Position numbers and translations under genes: made by a program. The notes below the pieces were generated by a model. The model had not been told where the DNA came from, ran no database searches, and saw nothing but the letters and a program-made list of their open reading frames with translations. Of a stretch of 64,000 nt of DNA, positions 42,701 through 50,565 are shown one piece after another. The DNA comes from Mesosutterella faecium (GTDB lineage Bacteria > Pseudomonadota > Gammaproteobacteria > Burkholderiales > Burkholderiaceae_F): contig NZ_JAKZJU020000001.1 in assembly GCF_022809315.2 (NCBI RefSeq), forward strand, positions 1,587,001 through 1,651,000, given 5' to 3'. Position 1 is the stretch's first letter; each line of letters starts with the position of its first letter.

Positions 42701-44354
42701 GCGAGTACGCGCCCAGCGTCCTGTCGGCCGCGCCGTTCACCGTGATCTCGTCACCGTAGAGCGCGATCGAGCCGCCGTAGGCCTTGACCTCGCCTTCAAT
42801 GCTGAGCGACTGGGTTTCGGCCTCTGAAGAGAGGTTCCCCAGCCGCACCGTGTCGGAGAGGGTGGAGGCGACGGTGGGATCCTGGAAAGAAGAATTCTCC
42901 GGGGTGGTCCGGCTCACGGTGATCCTCTGCCCGCTCACTTCCAGCGCGGAGGCCTTGCCCTCCCAGCTGCTGCCGGAGGTGAGCAGCTGACCCGAGAGAC
43001 TCACTGTCTCGGTCGTGTCGTGTCCGATCGACACGTGTCCGCCCTGCATCACGCGCACGGCTTCAGGCGCCTGCCAGGTGCCTTCTGCGCCGTGCTCGGC
43101 GGTGATGGTCTTCCCGTCGATGAGGATCGTCCCCGAGTCGCCGTAAATGCGGCCGGCGAGGCTCACTTCGGTGTCTTTCCCGCCGATTTCAAGCTTGCTG
43201 CCCGACCCCTGGACCGCGATCATGAGCGCCTTGCTGCCGGCCCTGGCGTCGATGCCGATGGACGCGCCCTTAATTTGAGTGGTGGAAGTGACGCCGTCGG
43301 CCGAGTGGGTGGCGATGCTGCCGTTGATGATGACCGCAGCCGTGTCGCTGCCGATGCTGAGATCGGAGTCCAGTCCGTAGACCGCCTTGCTGTATCCGGC
43401 GGGCTCGTTAAGCGTCACGGAGTCGGAGGCGTCAATGGTGACGGTGGAGCCCACTCCGAAGACGGTCTGCGCGCTGAAGCTGCCGCCCTTGAAGGTGAAG
43501 GCCGTTTTTTTGTCGGGTTTGACCGGAGACCAGTAACTGCCCAGGGAGGCGTTCACCGTGACCGAGCCGTTTTCGAGGCTGAGCGAGCGGGCTTCGACCG
43601 TGACGGAGGAGCTCTGGACGGGGTTCCCGCCGACAATCGCGATGCTGCCGCTCGAGAGATCCACCTCCCCGCTGCGGGCGAAAAGCGTCACGGAGGCGCT
43701 GTTCGCGGCGAGAATGCCGCGGTTCGTGCGGATGCTCCCGTTTTCGGAAGTGGCTTCGATCGAGCCCGACTGGATGGCGGAAAAGCCATCGGATCCGGAC
43801 GACTGCCCCAGAGTCTGGGTGATGTCGCCGTCGGCGCTGAGCGTGAGCTGCGCAGGGCTCTCCGCGCTGCCGTTCTGGGCGCTGAAGGACATGAAGGAGT
43901 CAAGAGCGCCGCCCGAAGTGAGGCTGATCGCGGAGCTGCTGCCGCCCGCGACGAGCTGCTGGCCGCTCGTGGCCGAGCTGCTGCCCAGCGTGATCCCGCT
44001 GCCGGCCTTCGCAGTGATCGAGGAGGCCCAGCTGCCCGTGACCTGAGCGATGGAAATGCTCGAGCCCGTGATGTCGGCGCTGCTCTCGGAAAGCCCCAGC
44101 TTATTGATGGAGACGGACCGGGTGTCTTCTGTGCCGATGTGGAAGACGCCTTTGTTCCAGGCGCTTGCCTCACCAATCTCGATCGCTTCGCCCGTGACCG
44201 TGACTTCGTGGATCTGGGAGGCCCAGTCAGCGGAGTCACCCGTTGAATAGATGTCCTGGCCTAGGGCTGGCGGGACGGCGGACAGGGACAGGGCGGCGCA
44301 GAGCACGGCCCGCGGCAGGGTGCGAAGCCGCAGCTTTGACAAGTTCTTTTTCAT
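39714..44354 (-). CDS. Autotransporter with repetitive beta-helical passenger and C-terminal barrel
   Basis: 1546 residues. Long signal sequence (about 1-33, ending PPALGQ). The passenger (about 34-1250) is Ser/Gly/Ala-rich and built from a degenerate unit, xIGTDxTxSVxI, found about a dozen times (IGTEDTRSVSI, IGHDTTETVSL, SIGTDETGSVTI, IDIGTDGAKQITI, LTIGDESTESATV and others), typical of a parallel beta-helix. The C-terminal ~285 residues are a type V secretion barrel (LWVRTRYSRATVSG ... VNAGVRWKF, ending in the aromatic Phe). It should be a surface adhesin. It is transcribed in the same direction as the upstream LysR gene. Confidence 0.92.
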   Translation of the reverse strand: MKKNLSKLRLRTLPRAVLCAALSLSAVPPALGQDIYSTGDSADWASQIHEVTVTGEAIEIGEASAWNKGVFHIGTEDTRSVSINKLGLSESSADITGSSISIAQVTGSWASSITAKAGSGITLGSSSATSGQQLVAGGSSSAISLTSGGALDSFMSFSAQNGSAESPAQLTLSADGDITQTLGQSSGSDGFSAIQSGSIEATSENGSIRTNRGILAANSASVTLFARSGEVDLSSGSIAIVGGNPVQSSSVTVEARSLSLENGSVTVNASLGSYWSPVKPDKKTAFTFKGGSFSAQTVFGVGSTVTIDASDSVTLNEPAGYSKAVYGLDSDLSIGSDTAAVIINGSIATHSADGVTSTTQIKGASIGIDARAGSKALMIAVQGSGSKLEIGGKDTEVSLAGRIYGDSGTILIDGKTITAEHGAEGTWQAPEAVRVMQGGHVSIGHDTTETVSLSGQLLTSGSSWEGKASALEVSGQRITVSRTTPENSSFQDPTVASTLSDTVRLGNLSSEAETQSLSIEGEVKAYGGSIALYGDEITVNGAADRTLGAYSRLSLAAPSGHITAGDSRTSSITLNGSVIGSAGRIEVYGGSIRILADKSETALMAGGGSGSFSGDITVGDTDSTRSIQIEGEVVAASRPVTLRSGGTISISSDTDYAVETLSGSASIGTDETGSVTIDQAVIARGAALEIRGGDISLSTEKQPWAAAAGGAAVQLGSDATGSLQVKSGLLADGSTVSALGRSIQIKAASSGGTAGQSNGSTLTIGDESTESATVSGSLQTYGGSLEVQGAAITLSADGADQALLARGGAINAGTEGAGTSLSVTGHVLALGAPIRLGSAQRALTTVSGELEARGGAISVQGGTIALAASGEDYAAYTNGSAIDIGTDGAKQITIEGEARAENGALRIGSEKTGSAAVTGQAHALGSDITIEAAAVSLTASGSEPAGLAENGSALRAGVESAGLVSIAGTALARTGGLIEIGGEASGAQVTGSLEAETGGSVNAHFNTEGSLLSGSILSQGEGSKVTAEFHGGKLEGSVQALDSGTVNLDFRGSSALLEGSLEAHRNGTLQASFAEGAVFTGRAATTYSSTASNLSFTSGARWNVTGDSNVTTLTVDDNAAVSLRGAATTLTVDQAQRGSGALFALDLDPSNRNRRAPSAQSDYLYFNGSTEGVQRVDFDTANLRTLGEGDKLYFASTADSGLSFVSERNLTNLTREGALYDYSYALGSESSGQGRDWFLQMTGRRDNGSAGILEGYGVAGCLLGSEMDRLNKREGEAARSPEGESGLWVRTRYSRATVSGVRNKYGLLQIGADVERATQNGRATLGFAFDYTDDSLAFRRGSGHAYRYGVSFYDTWRTASGWYTDAVLRVGVISNKMKGASEDGQSLATRFHNSFGSASLEAGRRLELQGGFFLEPQAQFQVSVIDGASYTTRSGVKGDEDSVVSAAGRVGFRAGRSLGANRSGSLYLKADALHEFAGDRAVRATSADGLESIRRSSDGSATWYDAGLGANVNLGRRTFLWADAEGIFGGGYGSAWQVNAGVRWKF

Positions 44355-44532
44355 GATGAGGCGTTAAGCGACAGGCATAGAAGAGCGGGCCGGCGGTTCG
44401 GACGGCCTGATGCTGTCGAAGGGTCAGGGGGTCGGGAGGCGGGAAATCGCCGGATCTTTTTATTTACTTAAAAAACACGGTGACGAATTTAACATTTTTT
44501 AACCAGCCCGTGCTTTTTTGCTGCGGTCTGTT

Positions 44533-45546
44533 TCAGGCCGCGGCGTCTCCGGGCCGGGCGCCCCGCGGGTCGTCGAACAGACTCTCGCCTGCCTCTTTCA
44601 TGATTTTTTTGACAAAGGCGGTCCCCGCCACGACCCGTGACATGGAGTCGAGGCCTTCCTTGGAGGCCCACCAGGTTGCGAAATTCTTAAGTTCCTGGGA
44701 GGCCTTTTCACGGTCCGCGCGCGTCACGACGCAAAGCTCCCAGTTCTGCCGGTGCCACTGCTTGAGCACGGGCACAAGCTGTCCGGCTTTGAGCTCCTCG
44801 ATTACGTGCGAGGCCGCCAGATCAAGCGTGATGCCGCAGCCGGCGATGGCCCAGCTGCGCAGAGTGACCTGGTTGTCGGCGACGAAGGCCCGGTTCCAAG
44901 AGAGCATTTTGGAAGGCACCCCGTCCCTGTTGTAAAGGAACTGCGTGGGAGGCTCCCCGTTCCATCGCAGCAGCAGCCCGGTGTGCTGCTTCAGGTCGTC
45001 GAGCGTCTGCGGGGTGCCGTTTTTCTTCAGGTAGGCGGGCGAGGCGAGGGGGTAGCAGCTGCAGGTGATGCAGGGCCGCACCACCAGCCCCGCGCTGCTC
45101 ACGGGGCGCTGCAGCAGGGCTGCGTCGACGCTGCCTTCGAGGACGTCCTCGAGCTTCGGGCTGATGCTCAGCTCCACGCTGAGGTTCTCGTGGCTGAGGC
45201 AGTAGCGCATGATCTGCATGGAAAGGAAGTCGACGACCAGGTCGGGCGGCGCGGCGATCCGCAGCATGATCTTGCGAGGGCCCTCCGTGCAGGTCTCAAT
45301 GGCGCTTTTAAGCGAGGCCACGATGGGGCTCACGCTGGACTCGAGCTCCAGGGCCCGCGGCGTCGGCAGGAAGGGGCGCCTCGACCGGTCGAAGAGCTGG
45401 CAGCCCAGGCTTTTTTCCAAAGACTGGACCAGCTTTGACACCGCGGAGCAGGAGATGTTCATTTCGATTGCCGTCGCGGAAATGCTTCCGGTCCGAAGCA
45501 GCGAAAAAAACACTTCCCAGGCCTGCAGGTTGAGCAGTCTGTCCAT
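44533..45546 (-). CDS. LysR family transcriptional regulator
   Basis: 337 residues. N-terminal winged HTH (about 4-64): AWEVFFSLLRTGSISATAIEMNISCSAVSKLVQSLEKSL. The ligand-binding part includes RIAAPPDLVVDFLSMQIM. Divergent from the Tat-exported flavoprotein gene, with 415 bp between, so it is the natural candidate for its activator. It also lies 178 bp upstream of the autotransporter on the same strand. Confidence 0.92.
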   Translation of the reverse strand: MDRLLNLQAWEVFFSLLRTGSISATAIEMNISCSAVSKLVQSLEKSLGCQLFDRSRRPFLPTPRALELESSVSPIVASLKSAIETCTEGPRKIMLRIAAPPDLVVDFLSMQIMRYCLSHENLSVELSISPKLEDVLEGSVDAALLQRPVSSAGLVVRPCITCSCYPLASPAYLKKNGTPQTLDDLKQHTGLLLRWNGEPPTQFLYNRDGVPSKMLSWNRAFVADNQVTLRSWAIAGCGITLDLAASHVIEELKAGQLVPVLKQWHRQNWELCVVTRADREKASQELKNFATWWASKEGLDSMSRVVAGTAFVKKIMKEAGESLFDDPRGARPGDAAA

Positions 45547-45961
45547 TTCAGTGTGCGCCCTTGCGATGCTCTATGAGATCTATTTGTAGGAATCCATTAC
45601 TTATTTATTATGTATGAACCTCCCGTTTTTTCAAATTTTGGCGCTCCTCGCTTTAAGTGTAAAAAAATAGCATTTAAAAACAGATCAATTAAACATTTTT
45701 CTTAAAGTTTTTCTTTAATCTTCAGAAAGGGGCGGCGCCTGACGCTGCAAAAATTTATTCTACAAATACAATAGATTGAATTTAATTTTCCAAAATCGAA
45801 AAGTACTTGTCGAAATCCGGGTGTCGATTCACGGAGTCTGAACCTACATTTAATCAGGAAGGATGACCTGGCTAATTCCTTCGGGCTATGCCCGCCGCGG
45901 TTCGTCTTCAGAGGGCCGCGCGCTTGAATAGGCCATTGCAAAACATGATGAGGAGAGTGAA
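45547..45961. other. Divergent control region between LysR and flavoprotein genes
   Basis: AT-rich 415-bp gap. It has several short inverted repeats, for example ATTC ... GAAT around 45758-45780, and a strong GAGGAGAG ribosome site just before ATG 45962. No coding sequence is convincing. Probably holds LysR-type sites and promoters for both genes. Confidence 0.5.
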
Positions 45962-47473
45962 ATGCAGACTTCACGTCGTCAGCTTTTGATCGGTTCACTT
46001 GCCGGAGCGGCAGCCGTCCCGTTTGCGGCCTCCGCGGCCCCTCAGGCCGCAGGTGCGGTGAAATGGGATGAGACCACCGATGTCGTGATCATTGGCTCGG
46101 GCTTTGCGGGACTCGCGGCGGCCATTGAGGCGAAGTCGGCCGGCGCCGAAGCGGTTGTTCTGGAGAAAATGCGCACCCCTGGCGGCAACTCCATCATCAA
46201 CGGCGGCATTCTTTCCGCCCCGGGCTGCCCGCAGCAGAAAAAGCACGGCATCAAGGACTCTCCGGAGCTGCTGATGCAGGATATGCTTCGGGCCGGCTCT
46301 TACCTGAACTACCCGGACAAGGTCCGCTACATCGCAGAGAGGGCCCTGGACAATTACTGGTGGTGCATCAACACCCTGCATGTGGAGTTCAACCCGGACG
46401 CGATCGGCCAGGAGGGCGGGCACTCCGTGCCGCGCTATGTCTGCACGAAGAACGGGTCCGGCTCCGGCATCGTGCAGCAGGAACTGAAGAAGTTGAAGGA
46501 ACTCAACGTGCCGATCAGGCTGCGCAGCTACGTCGAGCACATTTTCAGAAACCCGGAGACGGGGGCCGTGGAAGGCGTGAGGGTGCGCAAAAACTACAGG
46601 TTCCCGGACGCGAAGAGCGGCACGGCCTACAACCTCCGCGCGAAGAAGGGGGTCATCCTCTGCTACGGCGGATTCGGCGCTGACGTGGAGTTCCGCTCCA
46701 TGTACGACCCGAGGCTCACCGGGCAGTTCCAGACGACCAATCAGCCGGGAGCCACAAGCGAAATGTGGCGCGAGACCGCGGCGATCGGCTGCGCCCAGAT
46801 TCAGCAGGACTGGATTCAGTGCGGCCCCTGGTGCAACCCGAGGGAAAAAGGCATGGGGCTCGGCGTGGTCTTCAACCAGACGGGCGGGGCGGAGTTCGGC
46901 CTCTGGGTGAATTCGAAGGGCGACCGGTTCGTGAACGAGCTGGCCAACCGCAAGGTCCGCGCCGACGCCATTTTCGCCCTTCACCAGCAGGGCATGAAGG
47001 CCTACGCCATCATTGACGCCAATGGTGCGGCCAAGGTCGACGCCATGCACAAGAACTGCATGCAGCGCCTGCTCGACCGCAAGGTGATCGACAAGTACAA
47101 CACGCTCGACGAGCTGATCGCCGCCGTGAAGCTCCCGAATCTGAAAAAGAGCATCGCCGAAGTGAATGAATCCGTCAAGACCGGCAAGGACGAGCACTTC
47201 GGCCGCTACATGAACAAGGAGTTCAAGCCCCTCGGGACCGCGCCCTGGTACATCTGCGAGTGCATTCCGAAGGTGCACCACTGCATGGGCGGCCTTGTGA
47301 CGACCCCAGACGGCCGGGTGGTGGACATCAAGACCTCGAAGCCGATCCCCGGGCTCTGGGCCGCGGGCGAATCGACCGGCGGCGTCCACGGCGCCGTGCG
47401 TCTTGGCTCCTGCGCCACCCTCGACTGCCTGGTGATGGGGCGCTCCGTCGGAAAATCGGCTGCCAGGGCCTGA
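45962..47473 (+). CDS. Tat-exported FAD-dependent reductase (fumarate-reductase flavoprotein family)
   Basis: 503 residues. Tat signal MQTSRRQLLIGSLAGAA with a twin-Arg SRRQLLI motif and cleavage near ASA. FAD_binding_2: VVIIGSGFAGLAAAIEAK, HHCMGGLVTTPDGRVVD ... GLWAAGESTGGVHGAVRLGS. It has no FMN or haem domain, so it depends on an external electron donor. Regulated presumably by the divergent LysR. A porin gene, now split by an IS, followed it 90 nt downstream, suggesting joint use of one substrate. Confidence 0.92.
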   Translation: MQTSRRQLLIGSLAGAAAVPFAASAAPQAAGAVKWDETTDVVIIGSGFAGLAAAIEAKSAGAEAVVLEKMRTPGGNSIINGGILSAPGCPQQKKHGIKDSPELLMQDMLRAGSYLNYPDKVRYIAERALDNYWWCINTLHVEFNPDAIGQEGGHSVPRYVCTKNGSGSGIVQQELKKLKELNVPIRLRSYVEHIFRNPETGAVEGVRVRKNYRFPDAKSGTAYNLRAKKGVILCYGGFGADVEFRSMYDPRLTGQFQTTNQPGATSEMWRETAAIGCAQIQQDWIQCGPWCNPREKGMGLGVVFNQTGGAEFGLWVNSKGDRFVNELANRKVRADAIFALHQQGMKAYAIIDANGAAKVDAMHKNCMQRLLDRKVIDKYNTLDELIAAVKLPNLKKSIAEVNESVKTGKDEHFGRYMNKEFKPLGTAPWYICECIPKVHHCMGGLVTTPDGRVVDIKTSKPIPGLWAAGESTGGVHGAVRLGSCATLDCLVMGRSVGKSAARA

Positions 47474-47490
47474 GGCCTGCTTGTCGCCCG

Positions 47491-47526
47491 GGACTGGGAC
47501 CGAGGTGAGGGAGCCTCTCCCAGTCC
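47491..47526 (+). terminator. Stem-loop after the Tat flavoprotein gene
   Basis: GGACTGGGA (47491-47499) pairs with TCCCAGTCC (47518-47526). No T-run follows. It lies between the reductase stop and the original porin start at 47564, so it may be a processing site, attenuator or weak terminator within the ancestral reductase-porin unit. Confidence 0.55.
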
Positions 47527-47568
47527 GCGAGGTGCAATCCATTCAAATGAGAGATGAATCAAAATGAA

Positions 47569-48044
47569 TACGTGGTCAGCCCAAACTGTTGAGGCGTAGT
47601 TTCCCTAACGGGGCATGCGCAAGCATGCCCCAACTTTAAAAATCTCAATTAAAAAGCTCAAATCGAAGAATCAGCATCGAGCCGCCGCACCAGTGCGCGC
47701 ATGATCAACACTTGCGCGCACCCATTATTGCGGCGGCGAGCGTCGAATTTCATCTGCCGCCACAACCTGATTCCCATAACCATTCCTGCCGATGCACTTG
47801 TAGCGCCAGCTCTTCGTGTGATGAGGAGGCTTCACAGCAATACGTCCGCGGTCGTCATGAGGAAGGTTTTCTCTTCCTCGCCGCCTAGTGATATTCGGGT
47901 GCGGCGGGAGCGCACTATAAAAAACGCAGTTTCATAGACTTGAACTATTGCATTTTCCTGCGTTTTCCCGCCGCCTTGAGCCGGATCGTCACTACAACAT
48001 TGGCCTTCGTGGTCCTGAGAAAATATTCTTAGCTGCTCTCCGAC
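47569..48044 (-). ncRNA. Candidate bridge/seek RNA region in the 3' end of the IS110-family element
   Basis: The 476 bp between the transposase stop and the element's end have no convincing gene but strong structure: GGGGCATGC/GCATGCCCC (47610-47618, 47623-47631), and a nested pair GCCGCCGCA/TGCGGCGGC (47681-47689, 47729-47737) around GTGCGCGCA/TGCGCGCAC (47693-47701, 47713-47721). In IS1111-type elements the guide RNA is encoded downstream of the transposase. The 5' segment 49125-49262 also folds (CTCAG/CTGAG with AACCCCG/CGGGGTT at 49152-49186) and is an alternative location. Confidence 0.4.
47575..47582 (+). repeat. IS110-family left sub-terminal inverted repeat
   Basis: GTCAGCCC, matching in inverse GGGCTGAC near the other end; six bases inside the inferred left end of the element. 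Confidence 0.65.
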
Positions 48045-49124
48045 TTAAGCCGCAGCCCTCGATCTGCCGGCTTTGATAGGCTGAGGCCTGTATTCCATGC
48101 CTTTCTCACAGAGTATTCTCCAGGCGATGCGGGCGAGCTTTGCCGCGATGGCGCAGACCTTGACGCCGTATTTCTTTCCGGACGCCTTGATCTTCCGGAC
48201 CCATTCGCCAAGAGTTCCCTCGAGCCTGTCAGCCATGATCATCAAAGCCGCGGCCCCCTGAACTAACATGGATCTGGGGTGTTTCGGCCCTCTCTTCGTA
48301 ATGTGGCCCAGGGTGTCCCTGTCTCCGGTCGAGTTCTGGCGGGGCACAAGGCCGAGAGACGCCGCAAACTGCCGGCTGTCGCGGAAGCGGGAGGCTTCCC
48401 CGCAGTGCGTGAGGAGAGCGCCGGCGCATTTGGGGCCAATGCCCGGAATTGTCATCAGACGCTTCGAGTCCTCGTTTGCACGCACGAGTTCGTCATACTT
48501 CTGTCCGGCCTTTTTCTCCCATTCAGAGGCCTCGAGCCAGGAGTCCCGCAGCATCAGGAGGGCTTCCTCGGCCAAAGGCGTCAGATCTTTCGTATGCGTC
48601 TCTATGAACTCCGGCAGGTGTTCGGCTATGAACCGGCTGGTTTGAGGACTGCTTAAACCATATTCGAGCAGCAGGGCGTGAATTCGGTTTCCGAATTCTA
48701 TGCGGGTCTTCATGTAGCCCTGATAGATGCGCTGCAGGGACTGGAGATCCTGCTGCGCCAGGGTTTTCGGGGCCACAAAGCTGATGCCCGGAATGTACCA
48801 GGCCCAGGCGATGTAGGCGGCATCAAGCATGTTGTTCTTCTGATGCCCGCACCGTATGCGCTTCACATCCCCGGGGTTCAGGAGGCGTCCGTCGTGCCCC
48901 AGCGCTTTCACCTTGCGGACGAAGCAGTGGCTTCCGCCGCAGGCCTCCATCAGAACGGAGGCCCGGGGCATGTTCGCAAGCCTTTCCAGCAGCTTTTCCT
49001 TCGAAATGCGGGGCAGCTTCAGGGCTATCTTCCGATCTTTGTCAAAACCAACAACATCACCGTGAGTTTTGGCAAGGTCGATGCCGATGACAACAGCGGG
49101 ATTGTTTGAGAGGGTAGAATTCAT
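48045..49124 (-). CDS. IS110-family transposase (DEDD recombinase)
   Basis: 359 residues from ATG 49124, behind an AAGGAG ribosome site. A longer frame from 49226 adds 34 residues not typical of the family, and the extension overlaps a stem-loop, so the shorter start is preferred. N-terminal DEDD RuvC-like domain opens AVVIGIDLAKTHGD, with Glu in VLMEACGGSH and Asp in the KNNMLDAAYIA segment. The C-terminal transposase_20 domain has IPGIGPKCAGALLTHCG (helix-hairpin-helix) and the catalytic-serine region ASLGLVPRQNSTGDRDTLG. Intact. Confidence 0.92.
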   Translation of the reverse strand: MNSTLSNNPAVVIGIDLAKTHGDVVGFDKDRKIALKLPRISKEKLLERLANMPRASVLMEACGGSHCFVRKVKALGHDGRLLNPGDVKRIRCGHQKNNMLDAAYIAWAWYIPGISFVAPKTLAQQDLQSLQRIYQGYMKTRIEFGNRIHALLLEYGLSSPQTSRFIAEHLPEFIETHTKDLTPLAEEALLMLRDSWLEASEWEKKAGQKYDELVRANEDSKRLMTIPGIGPKCAGALLTHCGEASRFRDSRQFAASLGLVPRQNSTGDRDTLGHITKRGPKHPRSMLVQGAAALMIMADRLEGTLGEWVRKIKASGKKYGVKVCAIAAKLARIAWRILCEKGMEYRPQPIKAGRSRAAA

Positions 49125-49262
49125 GGCGGAGCGCTCCTTGGTTTTGGATACCTCAGTTATAACCCCGGGCGGGGTTGTGTTCTGAGAAGCAAGGGCGCTC
49201 TTTTTGTTTTCAGCTACAGTTTTCATGATAGATGGTCACCGCGAGTAAGGCCCCGCTGTAGG

Positions 49263-49270
49263 GGGCTGAC
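49263..49270 (-). repeat. IS110-family right sub-terminal inverted repeat
   Basis: GGGCTGAC, inverse partner of GTCAGCCC at 47575-47582; nine bases inside the inferred right end. Confidence 0.65.
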
Positions 49271-49279
49271 AATCTCATT

Positions 49280-50375
49280 AAAAACGCTTCTTGCAGCTTC
49301 TCTTCTCAGCCTTTTCTCGGCCTCCGTCCTGGCCGTCCCGACCGTGACGCTGTACGGGAAAATCGACACCAGCATCCTCTACACGCACCGGGACATGGAC
49401 AATGGCACGGACTCCACCGACACCGTGAGCATGGAATCGGGCTATAACCTTGGCTCGCGCTGGGGTCTTCGCGGAACGGAGAAAATCGGCAACGTCAACG
49501 TGGGCTTCGTCCTTGAGTCCGGCATCGGCAGCGATGACGGAACGGCCTGGCAGTCCGGAAGGCTCTTCGGACGCGAGGCTCAGATCCATGTCTCCGGCAG
49601 CTACGGCACGCTCTACGCGGGGCGCCTCGCCACGATCGCCGGCGACCTAGGCTCCATCCAGATGCTCTATCCGGTGGACTCGGCCTTCGGCAACGGCCTC
49701 GTCGAAGGCGTGAGGCAGGGCGGTTCGACCGGCCTGTCCTACGGGCGCTACGACAATACGCTCGCCTATATGTCGCCCACGCTGAACGGCTTCCGCGCGG
49801 GCGTCATGTACTCCTTCAAGGCGGACCAGAAGGCGGACGCCACGACGCGCGAGAACAGCGGCAACGCCAAGCGCTACGCGGCCGGCGCGCTGCAGTACAC
49901 GGGCGCTAATTTCGGCCTCGTGCTGGCCGGCGACTACACGATGTACAGCAACGCGGTGAACCCCGGGGTGGACGACGGCTACAACATTCTGCTGGGCGGC
50001 AACTACAACTTCGGGCCGGTTCAGCTTTTCGCCAAGGCCACCTACTTCGACAACGTGCTCGATGAGCTCGATACCTTCAGCGTCATTCCGAGCTCCATGC
50101 CGCTTGAGGGCTGGGGCGCGGAGCTGAGCGCGAAGATCCCGGCCTTCGGCGGCAGCTTCAAGGCCGCGGTGGGCTACCGCTCGGCCAAGGACGTCAACGA
50201 CAGCTCGAATAAATTCAAGCGCTTCAATGTCGGCGGCGCCTATGAGTATCCCTTCTCCAAGCGCACCTTCGTTTACGTGAGCGCGGGCTACGCGCAGGAA
50301 AAGGTGAAGTCCTCCTCGGGCGATTACACGCCCAACGAGTTCCAGGCGGTGCTTGGCGTGAACCACAGCTTCTAA
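49280..50375 (+). pseudogene. Gram-negative porin gene disconnected from its start by an IS
   Basis: From 49281 the frame encodes KTLLAASLLSLFSASVLAVP, then TVTLYGKIDTSILYTHRD and a full 16-strand Porin_4-type barrel to the terminal Phe (NHSF). Exactly one Met-Lys is missing relative to the intact porin at 61761 (MKKTLVTAAFLGTLTFSAFA). That codon pair lies at 47564, on the other side of the IS110-family element. Remaining internal starts (GTG 49344) would give a porin without a signal peptide. So the gene is inactive unless the element excises, or a start within the element's end is used. Confidence 0.85.
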
Positions 50376-50479
50376 TAAAACGAAGCGCAGCCTCGCGGAC
50401 CTGAAGGCGGCTCTATCTCTCCGGCCGCCCAAGGTCCATTCTCCCCCTATCCCTTTTTTGCGGGAAACCGGCGGCAGCG

Positions 50480-50510
50480 CCTCTTCCCGGCGGAAGAGGG
50501 GGGATTTTTT
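50480..50510 (+). terminator. Rho-independent terminator of the porin gene
   Basis: CCTCTTCC (50480-50487) pairs with GGAAGAGG (50492-50499), loop CGGC, followed by GGGGA and T6. A typical intrinsic terminator about 105 bp after the porin stop. Confidence 0.75.
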
Positions 50511-50565
50511 GCCCGCCTGGAGGCGGGAGACCGCAGGCGCGCCCCTAGCGCAGGCCGCGCGGGCC

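Larger units (their letters stand above)
47569..49279 (-). mobile_element. IS110-family (IS1111-like) insertion sequence, 1711 bp
   Basis: Boundaries come from the target. ATGAA at 47564-47568 followed directly by AAAAACGCTT from 49280 restores an uninterrupted porin start MKKTLLAASLL; joints are uncertain by a base or two because of the A-run. Sub-terminal inverted repeats GTCAGCCC (47575-47582) and GGGCTGAC (49263-49270) lie a few bases inside the two ends, the arrangement described for the IS1111 subgroup. The transposase is on the minus strand with a long non-coding tail. The target was the second codon of the porin gene. Confidence 0.8.

Noticed and set aside
47701..47937. 78-codon frame in the non-coding end of the IS110-family element
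   Set aside because: No ribosome site, Arg/Ser-rich chance translation, overlaps strong stem structure.
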